DNA of 64,000 nt from Opitutia bacterium (GCA_947442255.1 CANEVO010000001.1:90849-154848), one strand, 5' to 3'. Positions 27,792-37,517 are shown, numbered from the stretch's first letter. A program made the numbers and translations. The notes: generated by a model not told the origin, from the letters alone.

Positions 27792-29927
27792 CTAAGGCAG
27801 CGCGAAGCAGTAGTAGGCGTTGCCGGCTTTTGTCTCGGGTTTGCCACCGCCACCGGCGGCGATGAGCACGTATTGGCGGCCTTTGACTTCATAGGTGGCA
27901 GGCAGCGCATAACCACCGGCCTCCAGCTGGAATTCCCAGAGCAGTTTGCCCGAATCCTTGTCGTAGGCGTGGAAGCGTTCGTCCATCGCCGCGCCGGTGA
28001 ACACTAGCCCGCCTGCGGTGACGATACAGCCGCCCATGTTGAAGGTGCCGGTTGGCGGCTCGCCGCGTTTTTCCAGCGCCGGGTATGTGCCGAGCGGCAC
28101 CTGCCATCGGAACTCACCGGTGTCCAGGTTGATGGCGGTCACGGTGCCCCAAGGGCGTTTGTTCGCCGGGAATCCCTCCGGGTCGCGGAATTCGTGATGT
28201 CCGGTCGCGAGGAACTGGATTTCGCCGGCCCAGTTGGACTTCAGGTCCTTCACGGGAATCCGCTCGTTTGCGCCCTCATCGAAGAGGAACGCGGTCACCG
28301 CCCGTTTCTCCACCGGTCCGAAGGCCGCGGCGAAGCTCGGCATTTGCCCGCGGCCGGTCTCGAGCAGGGCGAGCACCTGCGCTGGCGTGAGTCGTTCGCG
28401 AATCGATTTGAGCGAGGTGAAGGATGGCGCGTTCGGGTTGGGCGGCCGATCAAGCCCGTGGCAGGCGGAGCAGATGGAGCCGTAGATCAGACGGCCCAGT
28501 TCGGCCACAGTGATGTCAGCGCGCGGCTTGGCGGGCACCATGGCAATCCATTCGGCCTCACTGCTGGAATTCACATAGAGCGTCCGTGTCGCGGGATCGA
28601 AGGCCGCTCCGCCCCATTCGCCGCCGCCGTTGAACTGGGGCAGCGTGACGGCGGCGTCCAGGCCCGGCGGGAGGAAAGTATCGCCGGTCCGCATCTTCGC
28701 CAGTTGCGCGAGGACGGCCACCCGGGCCTTGGGATTCAAGTCGGTGGCTTCGGCGGCGGTGAAACGTTGCTGCGCGTAGGCCCTCGGCTTTGTGGGATGC
28801 GGCTGCGTAGGCCAGCTTTTCTCCCCGGGGATGGTGGACTGGGGCACCGGACGTTCCTCCACGGGAAACAGCGGCTTGCCGGTCTCGCGATCGAGCAGAA
28901 ACAGATGGCCGATCTTTGTCACCTGGGCCACGGCATCGATCTCCCGGCCGTCGTGATTGACCGTTACGAGACTGGGCTGGCACGGGATATCGTAGTCCCA
29001 AAGATCGTGGTGAACCACCTGGTAATGCCAGACCCGTTCGCCGGTATCGGCCTTCAATGCGAGGACGCAGTTGGCGTAAAGATTTTGCCCGATGCGATTG
29101 CCGCCCCAGTGATCGTAGGAGGGGGAGCCGGTGCCGGCGAAGACAAGGCCCCGCGTGGTATCGAGCGTCATGCCGCCCCAGCAATTGACGCCCCCAATGC
29201 TCTTCCAAGCTTCGGGGGGCCAGGTGTCGTAGCCGGGTTCTCCGGGGTGGGGGATGGTGTGAAAGATCCATTTGCGCTCGCCAGTGCGAACGTCGAATGC
29301 GCGGAGGTGCCCCGGAGCGGCTTGGGTGGGCCCCTCGCCGACCGAAGAACCCATAATCAGGAGATCCTTGTAAATAATGCCCGGAGTCGAAGCGGACACC
29401 GGCAGGAAGTAGACGTCCCGATCCAGTCCCTCGCGCAAGTCCACTTTTCCGGCGCGCCCGAAGCCGGACACCAGTTTGCCGTCCTGCGCGTTGATCGCAT
29501 GGAGGAAATTACCGGCGACGAAAAATATGCGCTGTTCCGACCCGCTGCCCCAATACGTCACGCCGCGGTTGACTCCGCGGCCGCGCACGCCGTCCCAGGG
29601 ATCGAACGTCCAGCGCTGCTTCCCCGTCACGGCATCGAGCGCGAGAAGTTTCAGTCCGGGCGTGGTGAGATACGCCACGCCGTCCACGACGATCGGATTG
29701 CATTCGATCGTCGAAGCGGGCTGCGGGGTCATGTCATCCGTGCGGAAAACCCATGCGGGTTTGAGCTGGGTTACGTTTTCGCGGTTAATCTGGCTGAGGG
29801 CGGAATATTTAGCGCCGGTGGCGTCGCCGCCGTAGACTCGCCAATCGCGGTGACTATCGGCGGTCGCGGCCGTCCCGCAGCCGGCGAGAAGGGCGAGATA
29901 TGCACCGCGCGGGTAAAAAATTTTCAT
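27792..29927 (-). CDS. PQQ-dependent dehydrogenase with inserted cytochrome c domain, lipoprotein
   Basis: 711 residues. A lipoprotein-type signal (lipobox LLAGC, cysteine near residue 17) precedes an eight-bladed quinoprotein propeller. Typical landmarks are DWRVYGGDATGAKYSALSQIN, GVTYWGSG, WKSIGGVNCWGGMTLD, WHYQVVHHDLWDYDIPCQPSLV, and the closing VFTGAAMDERFHAYDKDSGKLLWEFQL. A cytochrome c module with CSACH (about residue 485) and a downstream Met in GQMPSFAAAF is inserted before the last blades. Such enzymes oxidise sugars or alcohols in the periplasm and pass electrons through the bound heme. The neighbouring broken isomerase and DUF4159 genes suggest a once complete periplasmic sugar-oxidation cluster of which only this gene remains intact. 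Confidence 0.92.
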   Translation of the reverse strand: MKIFYPRGAYLALLAGCGTAATADSHRDWRVYGGDATGAKYSALSQINRENVTQLKPAWVFRTDDMTPQPASTIECNPIVVDGVAYLTTPGLKLLALDAVTGKQRWTFDPWDGVRGRGVNRGVTYWGSGSEQRIFFVAGNFLHAINAQDGKLVSGFGRAGKVDLREGLDRDVYFLPVSASTPGIIYKDLLIMGSSVGEGPTQAAPGHLRAFDVRTGERKWIFHTIPHPGEPGYDTWPPEAWKSIGGVNCWGGMTLDTTRGLVFAGTGSPSYDHWGGNRIGQNLYANCVLALKADTGERVWHYQVVHHDLWDYDIPCQPSLVTVNHDGREIDAVAQVTKIGHLFLLDRETGKPLFPVEERPVPQSTIPGEKSWPTQPHPTKPRAYAQQRFTAAEATDLNPKARVAVLAQLAKMRTGDTFLPPGLDAAVTLPQFNGGGEWGGAAFDPATRTLYVNSSSEAEWIAMVPAKPRADITVAELGRLIYGSICSACHGLDRPPNPNAPSFTSLKSIRERLTPAQVLALLETGRGQMPSFAAAFGPVEKRAVTAFLFDEGANERIPVKDLKSNWAGEIQFLATGHHEFRDPEGFPANKRPWGTVTAINLDTGEFRWQVPLGTYPALEKRGEPPTGTFNMGGCIVTAGGLVFTGAAMDERFHAYDKDSGKLLWEFQLEAGGYALPATYEVKGRQYVLIAAGGGGKPETKAGNAYYCFALP

Positions 29928-30158
29928 GAGGTATCGGATCGGGGTGACGGGCAGGGTGTGGGGTCGGCGAGGGAGCCTACCGGAAATCCGGCATTCGACG
30001 AAGTCGCATTTTCAGATCGGATAGGGCGGAGTCCGAGCTTATGTATGATGATGCAATGGTTTTTCGGGTGAATATTCGTTGTCGGCAACCGCATCTGCTT
30101 TTTGCCCGTTCTCCTGATCGCATGATCCCGCCCCCGGTCGCTCAAACCGCTAAACTCG

Positions 30159-30551
30159 ATGGCTCACGTTCTCGTTATTGACGACGATCCGCCGCTGCGC
30201 CGGATGCTGGCTGAGATTCTCCGGCTGGCGGGTCATACGACGACGCTGGCGGCTGATGGCCTGGAGGGAGCGCAATTCTACCGTTCGAATCCGGCCGACC
30301 TCGTCCTGTGCGATATCGTGATGCGGCACAGCGGGCTCGCGTTGATTCGGATCCTGCGGGAACAGTTTCCCCAGTGCCGCATCATCGCCATGTCGGGCGC
30401 CAAACCCCATCTGCTCGCTTATGCGCTCGAGTCCGGTGCGGTCTGTGCGTTGAGAAAGCCATTTCTACCGCCTGAATTGGTCGAACTCGTTGCCAAGGTG
30501 CTTGCCATGGCGTCGGAAGCAAGCCTACGCGAGGAGAACGGACCAGCGTAG
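30159..30551 (+). CDS. Single-domain response regulator (CheY-like receiver)
   Basis: 130 residues forming only a receiver domain: acidic pocket VLVIDDDPPLR, phospho-acceptor Asp in LVLCDIVMRHSGLALI, the switch Ser in IIAMSGAKP, and the conserved Lys in LRKPFLPPEL. There is no output domain and no histidine kinase gene nearby. It would act by protein-protein contact or in a phosphorelay. It stands alone between the divergent PQQ dehydrogenase and the small NTF2-like gene. Confidence 0.93.
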   Translation: MAHVLVIDDDPPLRRMLAEILRLAGHTTTLAADGLEGAQFYRSNPADLVLCDIVMRHSGLALIRILREQFPQCRIIAMSGAKPHLLAYALESGAVCALRKPFLPPELVELVAKVLAMASEASLREENGPA

Positions 30552-30657
30552 CCGTTCGTGGCTGCTGGTCGGCGGGCAGGCCCGCCGGTGCCATGCCGGG
30601 CTCGTTTGCGCCAGCCTCGGGTCAGCGCGCCGGTTCGTGCTCGACTGAGGCACGTCC

Positions 30658-30679
30658 TAGGGCGGAGTATTTCGCCCTA
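30658..30679. promoter_or_regulatory. Perfect inverted repeat next to the NTF2-like start codon
   Basis: TAGGGCG-GAGTATTT-CGCCCTA, with perfect 7-bp arms, ends two bases before the ATG at 30682. It covers the place where a ribosome would bind. It could be an operator or an RNA hairpin limiting translation; there is no T run, so it is not a terminator. Confidence 0.35.
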
Positions 30680-30681
30680 CG

Positions 30682-31143
30682 ATGAATACCCTCCTCCGAC
30701 TTTTTTACGTTCTTGTTTTCACGGCCGGGCATCAAGCAGCGGCAGCAACCTCGGACGACGCCCGGAACATCGAGGCGGAAATTTCCCGGCTTGATGCGCA
30801 GCGCATCGAGGCGCTGGTAAAGGCGGACATGAAGGCGCTCGATCAGATCTATTCGGACGACTTGGTGTACGTTCACTCGGGGGGTAAGATCGACTCGAAG
30901 AAGCCCTACCTTGCGCTGCTTTCCTCCGGCAGCCTGATCTACGCTTCCCAGCGTTACGAGCCGCCGGCGCGCGTCTTGGTCGCCGGGCACGACACGGCCA
31001 TCGTGACCGGGCGTGCGAACATCGAACTGAAGAACAAGGCGGGGAAGATCTCGACGCGCGTGCTCGCCACGACGACCGTTTACGTGAGGTCAGCGGCGGG
31101 CTGGAAGGCGATCTCCTATCAGGCCACTCCGGTGCTGCCGTAA
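30682..31143 (+). CDS. Exported NTF2/SnoaL-like protein (DUF4440 type)
   Basis: 153 residues. The first roughly 22 form a signal peptide (LLRLFYVLVFTAGHQAAAA). The rest is a cone-shaped NTF2-like domain of DUF4440 type: an N-terminal helix pair (EISRLDAQRIEALVKADMKALDQIYSDD), then LVYVHSGGKIDSKKPYLALLSSG and a curved sheet ending GWKAISYQATPV. Such domains bind small ligands or act as isomerases, and the periplasmic role here is unknown. A perfect hairpin lies directly before the start codon. Confidence 0.82.
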   Translation: MNTLLRLFYVLVFTAGHQAAAATSDDARNIEAEISRLDAQRIEALVKADMKALDQIYSDDLVYVHSGGKIDSKKPYLALLSSGSLIYASQRYEPPARVLVAGHDTAIVTGRANIELKNKAGKISTRVLATTTVYVRSAAGWKAISYQATPVLP

Positions 31144-31287
31144 GGGGGGTGAAGCGAAGTCGTCGGGCAGGCGGCGACGGATCCCGCTGCAGGATGGTGG
31201 CGCGGACCTCGGGCTGAATCGAACGCGGTAATTTTGCGTTTTTTTCCATCGGCATGAATCGTTCGGCCGGCTTGGGTTGAAGGCATC

Positions 31288-32604
31288 GTGAAAACTCCGC
31301 ACCGAATTCTGGTCTCGCTGTTTTGTATTTTCGGATTGTTCGCGGCCCGCGTTTTTGCGGCCGACGCTTCTATCGCCCTGTCCCGGTATGTGCTGGCGGT
31401 TTCGTCCGAGCGGCCGGAAGCCCTGTATCATCAGGGGGAGCCTGTGACGTTTCGCATCCGCCTTGAACTCGACGGCCGGCCGGTCCGCGACGCGGACGTG
31501 CAGTGGACCACGTCGAAGGATGGGGTGGCGCCGATCCAAAAAGGCCGGGTCGCGTTACGGGACGGACAGGCGACCATCAGCGGTCGTCTCGACGAACCCG
31601 GTTTTCTGCAATGCCGTGTCGCCTACGAGGCGGGTGAAGTGAAACTCAGCGCGCTCGCCGGTGCCGGCGTGGATCCACTGCTGATCAAACCCAGCCAGCC
31701 CGCGCCCGACGATTTCGATGCTTTTTGGATGGCGAAGAAGGCGTTGCTTGCGGCCGTACCGGTCGAGGTAAAACTCACGGCGGTGGCGTCGGGTGTAGCC
31801 GGCGTCACGGCGTTTGACCTCCAGGCGACGAGTTTGGGTGCCCCGGTTTCCGGATACCTGGCCGTGCCGACCGGGGCCCGTCCGAAATCCCTGCCCGCGA
31901 TCCTCACGGTGCATGGGGCCGGAGTGAGCAGTGCCGGTCTTTCCGGCACGGTGGGTTGGGCGCGGGAAGGGGCACTCGCGATGGACATCAATGCCCATGG
32001 CCTGCCCAACGGTCGGCCAACGGAATATTATCAGGGGCTCAGGGACGGGGAGCTGAAGGCCTATTCGACCCGTGGCCGGGAATCGCGAGAGACGGTTTAT
32101 TTTCTCGGCATGTTCCTGCGCCTAATCCGGGCGATCGATGTGCTCACCGCCCGGCCCGAATGGGATGGGCGAACCGTCGTCGTTTACGGATCGAGCCAGG
32201 GCGGCGCCCAGGCTCTGGCGGCGGCCGGACTGGATTCGCGGGTGACGTTCTTCGTCGCGGGCGTACCGGCGATGTGTGACCACACCGGCGCATTGGCCGG
32301 CCGGATCGCGGGTTGGCCGAAATTTATTCCGACGGGCGAAACGCTGCGCCCCGAAGTTGTCGTCGCCGTGCGCTATTACGATACGATGAATTTCGCGGCG
32401 CGGATCAAGGCGGCGGCTTTTTTCACCATCGGCTTCATCGATACGACGTGCCCGCCGACCTCGGTTTACGCGACCTACAATGTGCTCCGCGCGCCGAAGG
32501 GAATTTTTCACAACATTGCGGCCGGGCATACGAACACGCCCGCCGCGAGCGCGGCCTCCCGCGCCGCGGTGCTGGCTCACTTCGCCGCGCAGAAAAGCCG
32601 GTAG
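31288..32604 (+). CDS. Exported acetylxylan-esterase-like alpha/beta hydrolase
   Basis: 438 residues, GTG start at 31288. A signal peptide (ILVSLFCIFGLFAARVFA) is followed by an Ig-like N-terminal domain of about 110 residues (GEPVTFRIRLELDGRPVRDADVQWTTS), then an AXE1/cephalosporin-C-deacetylase-type hydrolase. The catalytic Ser is in YGSSQGGAQA, the Asp in GFIDTTCPPTSVYATYN and the His in AAGHTN. These enzymes remove acetyl groups from xylan or other acylated sugars, which fits a polysaccharide-degrading lifestyle. The next gene (secreted FG-GAP/propeller protein) is on the same strand 119 bases on. Confidence 0.88.
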   Translation: MKTPHRILVSLFCIFGLFAARVFAADASIALSRYVLAVSSERPEALYHQGEPVTFRIRLELDGRPVRDADVQWTTSKDGVAPIQKGRVALRDGQATISGRLDEPGFLQCRVAYEAGEVKLSALAGAGVDPLLIKPSQPAPDDFDAFWMAKKALLAAVPVEVKLTAVASGVAGVTAFDLQATSLGAPVSGYLAVPTGARPKSLPAILTVHGAGVSSAGLSGTVGWAREGALAMDINAHGLPNGRPTEYYQGLRDGELKAYSTRGRESRETVYFLGMFLRLIRAIDVLTARPEWDGRTVVVYGSSQGGAQALAAAGLDSRVTFFVAGVPAMCDHTGALAGRIAGWPKFIPTGETLRPEVVVAVRYYDTMNFAARIKAAAFFTIGFIDTTCPPTSVYATYNVLRAPKGIFHNIAAGHTNTPAASAASRAAVLAHFAAQKSR

Positions 32605-32723
32605 CCGCACGCGGCGAAGCGCACAAATCAGCCTTGGGTGCCGGATCATCCGGCGGTAGCGTCTGGTTGAACCCCTAACGACCCCATCTCTCCGCGCCCA
32701 ACCCCGGACGGAGAGCAGGGTGA

Positions 32724-35570
32724 ATGGACTCGATGAAATTCATGCCTCATTGCGTTTCGCGCTCGATTATCTTTGCGGCCGGACTGGCGCTTCCGCTTTC
32801 CGGCGGTGAGGTGCCGGCCGGCAAGCCGACGGTCTTCACCGAGCATCTGGTCAAGGACGGATATTCGTATTCCTACGGGCTGGCGGCGGCGGATCTCGAC
32901 GGCGATGGCGACATCGATCTAACCAGTTCCGACACCCGTAATTTCAAGCTCTACTGGTTCGAAAACGACGGTCGTGGCGGGTTCAAGGAACACTTCATCG
33001 AGGACGGCGACCGGCTCGGGGTGATCGGCAGCATCACGGGAGATGCGATCGGCCGCAGCAGCGAGCTCGATCCGATCGCCAGGGGCAAACTTTCGAACCG
33101 ATGGTTCACGACCCCGCGGCTCGAACGCCACGCGATCGCGGATGTGAACGGAGATGCGAAGCCGGACGTTGTCGTGATCGAGAATCTCTTCGGTGACGTC
33201 TATTGGTACAAGAACAGCGGAACGCCGGGCCGAGATGCCGTCTGGCAGCGATTCACCATCACCCGGCATACCATCCCCGGCGCCTACGATGTTGCGCTGG
33301 CCGATCTCGACAAGGACGGTGATCTCGATGTCGCCGTTTCGACGTGGCGGCTGAGCAACAAGTTCGTCTGGCTCGAAAATCCAGGCGATCCGGAAAAGAG
33401 CGACAACTGGAAGCTGCATGTCATCGAGGAAAATATCTCCGAACCGCGCACCGTGCGGGTGGGCGACTTCAATGGTGACGGCCGGCCGGACCTGCTGGGC
33501 ACGGCGTTGACCGCGAATCTCACCGTCTGGTACGAAAACCCCGGCGACCCTAGGACCAAGCCGTGGCCACGGCACGTCATCGACGGGACGTCGGCACAGC
33601 CGGGTCACGGGATGCCGGCGGACATCGACGGCGACGGCGATCTCGACGTGGTCATGGCGCTGGGGATGGACGTCCGGACGAAAGCCGCGGGCACACGGGA
33701 GATTGTCTGGTATGAAAACGTCGGACAGACAGGCAAGGGCGCAACGTGGCAAAAGTACGTGATTGCCGCCGAATTCGACAACGCCTTCGAGACGGTTGCA
33801 GTGGACTTGAATGGCGACGGGCGGCCTGACGTGGCGGCAACCAGTTATGCGTCCCCCCACGGCGGCGCCGTCTGGTTTGAGAATCCCGGTTCACCTTTCA
33901 CCCAGCCGTGGGTCCGGCATGAGCTGAAAACGAACTGGGCTCGGGCCAACCAGATCATCGCCGCCGATCTGAACAGCGACGGGCGGCCCGACTTGGTGGC
34001 CGGCACGACGGGCGACAAGAGCGAAGTGCGGTGGTGGCGCAACGAGGGGACCGTCGTGAAGGCAAGCGACGCCGGCGTGCGCGACATCGGCCCACGGCGT
34101 GAACTCTTTCTCGACCATTATCTCATCGACCGTCTTGACGGGGTCAGGCTTGAACTCGGCCGCCCGCAGCCCGGGGGCGTGGCTGTCACCTACGACAAAT
34201 CGTGGGAAGGTGTGCACTCGTTCTACACGACGGTAATCAAGGACGGAGATACGTTTCGGATGTACTATCGCGGAGCCCAGCCGCCCGGGCAGACGCACAA
34301 GGACTTTCGCGGTTATCGCTACGCCGTCTGTTATGCGGAGAGCCGGGACGGTATTCACTGGACGAAGCCCGGGTTGGGAATCGTCGAACTGGAGGGATCT
34401 AAGGCGAACAATGTACTGATGCTCGACAACCAGTGCCTGGCGCCGTTTCTCGACACCCGGCCGGGCGTTCCGGCCGCGGAGCGCTTCAAGGGTAACCTTC
34501 TCGAGGAGGAGCGTTTCGGGGCGAAGCGTTACGGTCTGATTGGTTACGTTTCACCCGATGGCATCCATTGGCAGCGCGTGCGCGAAGCCCCGATTGTCCT
34601 GCCCGCCCTCCCGGTGCACCAGACCGCCAACTATACGGCGACGAACGTGAAGGCCTGGTCCGACGTGGAGCTGCGCTATGTTCCGACCCTGGCGAATAAT
34701 TTCGATTCGACGACCGAGATGTTTTGGTCTGAGGCGGAAAACCGTTACGTGCTCTACGCCCGGCACTCGGAGGGTGGCCGCCGTTCCCGCACCCGGGCGA
34801 CATCGGAGGATTTCCTTAACTGGGCGCCGCAACTCCTGATGACGTACAGCGACACGGGAACATCGGTTCCATCCGAGCAGCTCTACACCAGCCAGGTGCA
34901 GCCGTATTTTCGCGCCCCGCACGTTTATGTCTCACTGGCGGGACGGTTGATGGAGGGGCGCCGCGCGTTGAGTGCAGAGGAGGCGGGGGAGGTCGATCCG
35001 GCGGGCGGCGGAGTGAAGGATATTGCCGACGGCGTACTGCAGACTTCACGGGCCGGCTCCACCCGTTTTGACCGGACATTTCGCGAGGCGCTGGTCCGGC
35101 CCGGTCCGGGGGCGGGCAACTGGGTGTCGCGGACGAACTTTCCGGCCTGCGGCATCGTGCAGACCGGCCCGATGGAGATGTCGATTTACGTGCAGCGGCA
35201 CTATAGTCAGAAGAGCGCTCACCTTGAGCGACTTACGCTGCGGCTGGATGGCTTCGCCTCAGTCCACTCGACCTTTTTGGCGGGCGAATTGCTGACGCAC
35301 CCGCTGCGTTTCTCCGGCCGCGAGCTTGAGCTCAACTGTGCGACGAGCGCGGCGGGCGGCATTCGCGTCGAGTTGCAGGATGCCGATGGAAATCCCATCC
35401 CTGGCTTCACGCTGGCCGACTGCATCGAAATTCACGCGGACGACATCGCCCGCGTGGTGCGCTGGAAGCACGGCTCAAGCGTGGCGCGACTGGCGGGGCA
35501 ACCCGTGCGGTTGCGCTTCCGGATGCAGGACGCCGACCTCTATTCGCTGCGTTTCCGCGAAGCGCCGTGA
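32724..35570 (+). CDS. Exported protein: FG-GAP propeller plus C-terminal glycosidase-like propeller
   Basis: 948 residues. A signal peptide (SRSIIFAAGLALPLSGG) precedes residues about 30-440, which carry at least six FG-GAP/VCBS calcium-loop motifs (DLDGDGDIDLTSSD, DLDKDGDLDVAVS, DFNGDGRPDLLGT, DIDGDGDLDVVMA, DLNGDGRPDVAAT, DLNSDGRPDLVAG). Residues about 450-948 start RRELFLDHYLIDRLDGVRLELGRPQ and show blades such as TFRMYYRGA, YAVCYAESRDGIHWTKP and EMFWSEAENRYVLYARH. That pattern resembles the five-bladed propellers of GH32/GH43-type families. No catalytic set could be assigned. It probably binds or cleaves an extracellular glycan and may act with the esterase upstream. Confidence 0.8.
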   Translation: MDSMKFMPHCVSRSIIFAAGLALPLSGGEVPAGKPTVFTEHLVKDGYSYSYGLAAADLDGDGDIDLTSSDTRNFKLYWFENDGRGGFKEHFIEDGDRLGVIGSITGDAIGRSSELDPIARGKLSNRWFTTPRLERHAIADVNGDAKPDVVVIENLFGDVYWYKNSGTPGRDAVWQRFTITRHTIPGAYDVALADLDKDGDLDVAVSTWRLSNKFVWLENPGDPEKSDNWKLHVIEENISEPRTVRVGDFNGDGRPDLLGTALTANLTVWYENPGDPRTKPWPRHVIDGTSAQPGHGMPADIDGDGDLDVVMALGMDVRTKAAGTREIVWYENVGQTGKGATWQKYVIAAEFDNAFETVAVDLNGDGRPDVAATSYASPHGGAVWFENPGSPFTQPWVRHELKTNWARANQIIAADLNSDGRPDLVAGTTGDKSEVRWWRNEGTVVKASDAGVRDIGPRRELFLDHYLIDRLDGVRLELGRPQPGGVAVTYDKSWEGVHSFYTTVIKDGDTFRMYYRGAQPPGQTHKDFRGYRYAVCYAESRDGIHWTKPGLGIVELEGSKANNVLMLDNQCLAPFLDTRPGVPAAERFKGNLLEEERFGAKRYGLIGYVSPDGIHWQRVREAPIVLPALPVHQTANYTATNVKAWSDVELRYVPTLANNFDSTTEMFWSEAENRYVLYARHSEGGRRSRTRATSEDFLNWAPQLLMTYSDTGTSVPSEQLYTSQVQPYFRAPHVYVSLAGRLMEGRRALSAEEAGEVDPAGGGVKDIADGVLQTSRAGSTRFDRTFREALVRPGPGAGNWVSRTNFPACGIVQTGPMEMSIYVQRHYSQKSAHLERLTLRLDGFASVHSTFLAGELLTHPLRFSGRELELNCATSAAGGIRVELQDADGNPIPGFTLADCIEIHADDIARVVRWKHGSSVARLAGQPVRLRFRMQDADLYSLRFREAP

Positions 35571-35616
35571 ACCGGATTGGCGAAAGACCCGCGTCGATCG
35601 GAATCCGGGGCGCCCT

Positions 35617-36225
35617 TTACTCCCGGCGGCTGGAGACAGCCGGCCGGCGCCACACGCGGTAAGCCACGGCGCCAAGAATGACGATGACGAACCCCATCAC
35701 GGACGGGAGGGGGGCGGTGACCAGCGCGTTGAGCATAAACCAGACGGACACGGCGACAAAAAGCCAGACGGTGTAGGGAAAACCCCATATCCGATAGGGT
35801 CGCGGCAGATCCGGCCGCTTGCGGCGAAGGACATAAACCGCCGCGACGGTTAGCGTATAGAAGATCCACGCCGCCAGAATCGTGTAGGAGTACAAGGTCT
35901 CGTAGGAATCCGTGAGGATGAGCAGCGAAGTCCAGAGTCCGCCGAAGACGATGGCGTCGCGCAGATAAACATACTGGCCGCCGGTTTCCGGCATCATGGC
36001 GCCGAGCTCCGCGTAGGCCAGGGCGCCAAAAAAAGAAAGCACTCCGGAAACGATCCAGACGGCGAGGATGGCCGGTCCCGACGGCAGATCCTTGGCGATC
36101 AGATTCGGCAGTACGAAAATTCCGGACCCAATTACAATTCCGACGACAATCGCGGCGGCATCGAACAAGCCGAGTTTTCGTGGCAGATCGGGCTGGCGGA
36201 GAGGCGGGTCGGTCGGCGGGCTCAT
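35617..36225 (-). pseudogene. APC-family permease with large in-frame internal deletion
   Basis: The frame is open for 202 residues, against about 440-480 in this amino-acid/polyamine permease family. Residues 1-95 match the family N-terminus (LGLFDAAAIVVGIVIGSGIFVLPNLIA, ELGAMMPETGGQYVYLRDA; membrane helices 1-2 and the start of 3). The sequence then passes straight into the family C-terminus (LWTSLLILTDSYETLYSYTILAAWIFYTL, RRKRPDLPRPYRIWGFPY; helices 9-12). The missing middle, roughly helices 3-8, is about 250 codons and was lost without changing frame near position 35940. Without these helices the APC core cannot form, so I call it nonfunctional, although a stable short product may be made. 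Confidence 0.8.
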
Positions 36226-36336
36226 CGGGAGTTCAACTGCCCGTCACTCCAGGCTCCGGCGACCGGCTGGCGGCATGACGCTGGTGCGGTCAGGCCGGGC
36301 GAAGGAATTTATGGGCGTCTTGCCAGTGGGGTTGCT

Positions 36337-37353
36337 TCACGATCCCCAACTCCAGCGTTCACCTTCCCAGGCGAAACCAGCGCCCTGGGGCAACACCCGG
36401 CCGATGCCCGGCCACGGCAGGTGAAATCCGTAGGCGCGCTCACTTTTCGCGGCCAGCTCGGTGAAGAGCTTCGTTCGGGTGTGAATCGCGACTTCCGGCT
36501 CGTGGTCAAAGGCAATGCCCCAGGCGGGGTTGGCAAACATCAGCGTGTGGTGATGGGCAACGTCCGCGAAATGGAAGAGGGACTGATTGCCGGAGCGAAT
36601 GCGGAAACCGGCGTGACCCGACGTGTGGCCCGGTGCGGCGACGAGGGTGATCGCGCCATTCAGCAGCGAGGTGCCGTCGCGGTGGAGCTGGAGGTTGGGC
36701 TGCAGCACATCGAACTTGTCCCGCGCGTCCTTGATCATGCCGGGCAGAGGGCCCTTGGCGCGCTTGGACTTGGAGAAATCGGGTGACGGCGAACGCCAGA
36801 AATCGATTTCGTCGCGGAGGCAATGCAGCGCCGCGTTGGGGAAAATCGTTTTGTTTTCGGTGACGAATCCGCCGATGTGATCCGAATGCGCGTGGCTGAG
36901 AAAAGTCTGGGTGACCTTCTCCGGCGAAATCCCGATCGCCTGGAGCGCGGCACCAACCCAGCCGATCTCGGTATTTTTCGAAGGGCCGAAGCCGCCGTCG
37001 AAGAGCGCGAGCTCGTTGCCGATCCTTACCAGCAGGATATTGACGTACAGCGGCAGCGTGTCGGTGCGCTCCCCGTGACTGGCGAGGTTGGCCAGCATGG
37101 CGGGCCGGTCGGCCTCGGGCCACATCAAGTTGATCCCATCGCGAAAAACGGAGTGGCCGTCGCTGATCGACCAGGCCTCGAAGTCTCCAATTGCGAAGCG
37201 ATAGGCGAAGGGATTGCGGGGTGGCTTGGGCGCCGCGGGTTGGGTGCCGGCGGCTTGGGCCGGCAGGGTGGGAAGCGCGGTCGCGCCGACGGCGGCGGCG
37301 GCCGTGCCGAGAAATTGACGACGCGACAATGGGGTGGGATGGGGGGCGACCAT
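36337..37353 (-). CDS. Tat-exported MBL-fold metallo-hydrolase
   Basis: 338 residues from 37353; upstream in-frame ATGs are less likely. The N-terminus carries a twin-arginine signal (SRRQFLGTAAAAVGATALP). The hydrolase domain has the zinc motif HAHSDHIGG, the preceding LALFDGGFGPS, a later metal-binding His in AAPGHTSGHAGFRI, and FHFADVAHHH. These are MBL hydrolases of the AHL-lactonase/sulfonate-hydrolase-like group; the substrate is unknown. The protein folds in the cytoplasm and is exported. It diverges from the exported methyltransferase gene at 37518, and the 164-base gap must hold both promoters. Confidence 0.87.
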   Translation of the reverse strand: MVAPHPTPLSRRQFLGTAAAAVGATALPTLPAQAAGTQPAAPKPPRNPFAYRFAIGDFEAWSISDGHSVFRDGINLMWPEADRPAMLANLASHGERTDTLPLYVNILLVRIGNELALFDGGFGPSKNTEIGWVGAALQAIGISPEKVTQTFLSHAHSDHIGGFVTENKTIFPNAALHCLRDEIDFWRSPSPDFSKSKRAKGPLPGMIKDARDKFDVLQPNLQLHRDGTSLLNGAITLVAAPGHTSGHAGFRIRSGNQSLFHFADVAHHHTLMFANPAWGIAFDHEPEVAIHTRTKLFTELAAKSERAYGFHLPWPGIGRVLPQGAGFAWEGERWSWGS

Positions 37354-37517
37354 GGTCCGAGTTATGGGGTGCGGCCGCGTTACGTCAAACTGTGCGATAC
37401 GCGCTTGTGGCGGAGCCGGGCGACTCACCGCGAGTTGCCACCTTGGGGATGCGGGCAGGCGTGCGGTCGCCCATGGACAAAAGACGTGAGGTGGCTTTCA
37501 TTGCGGACAACCCATCC

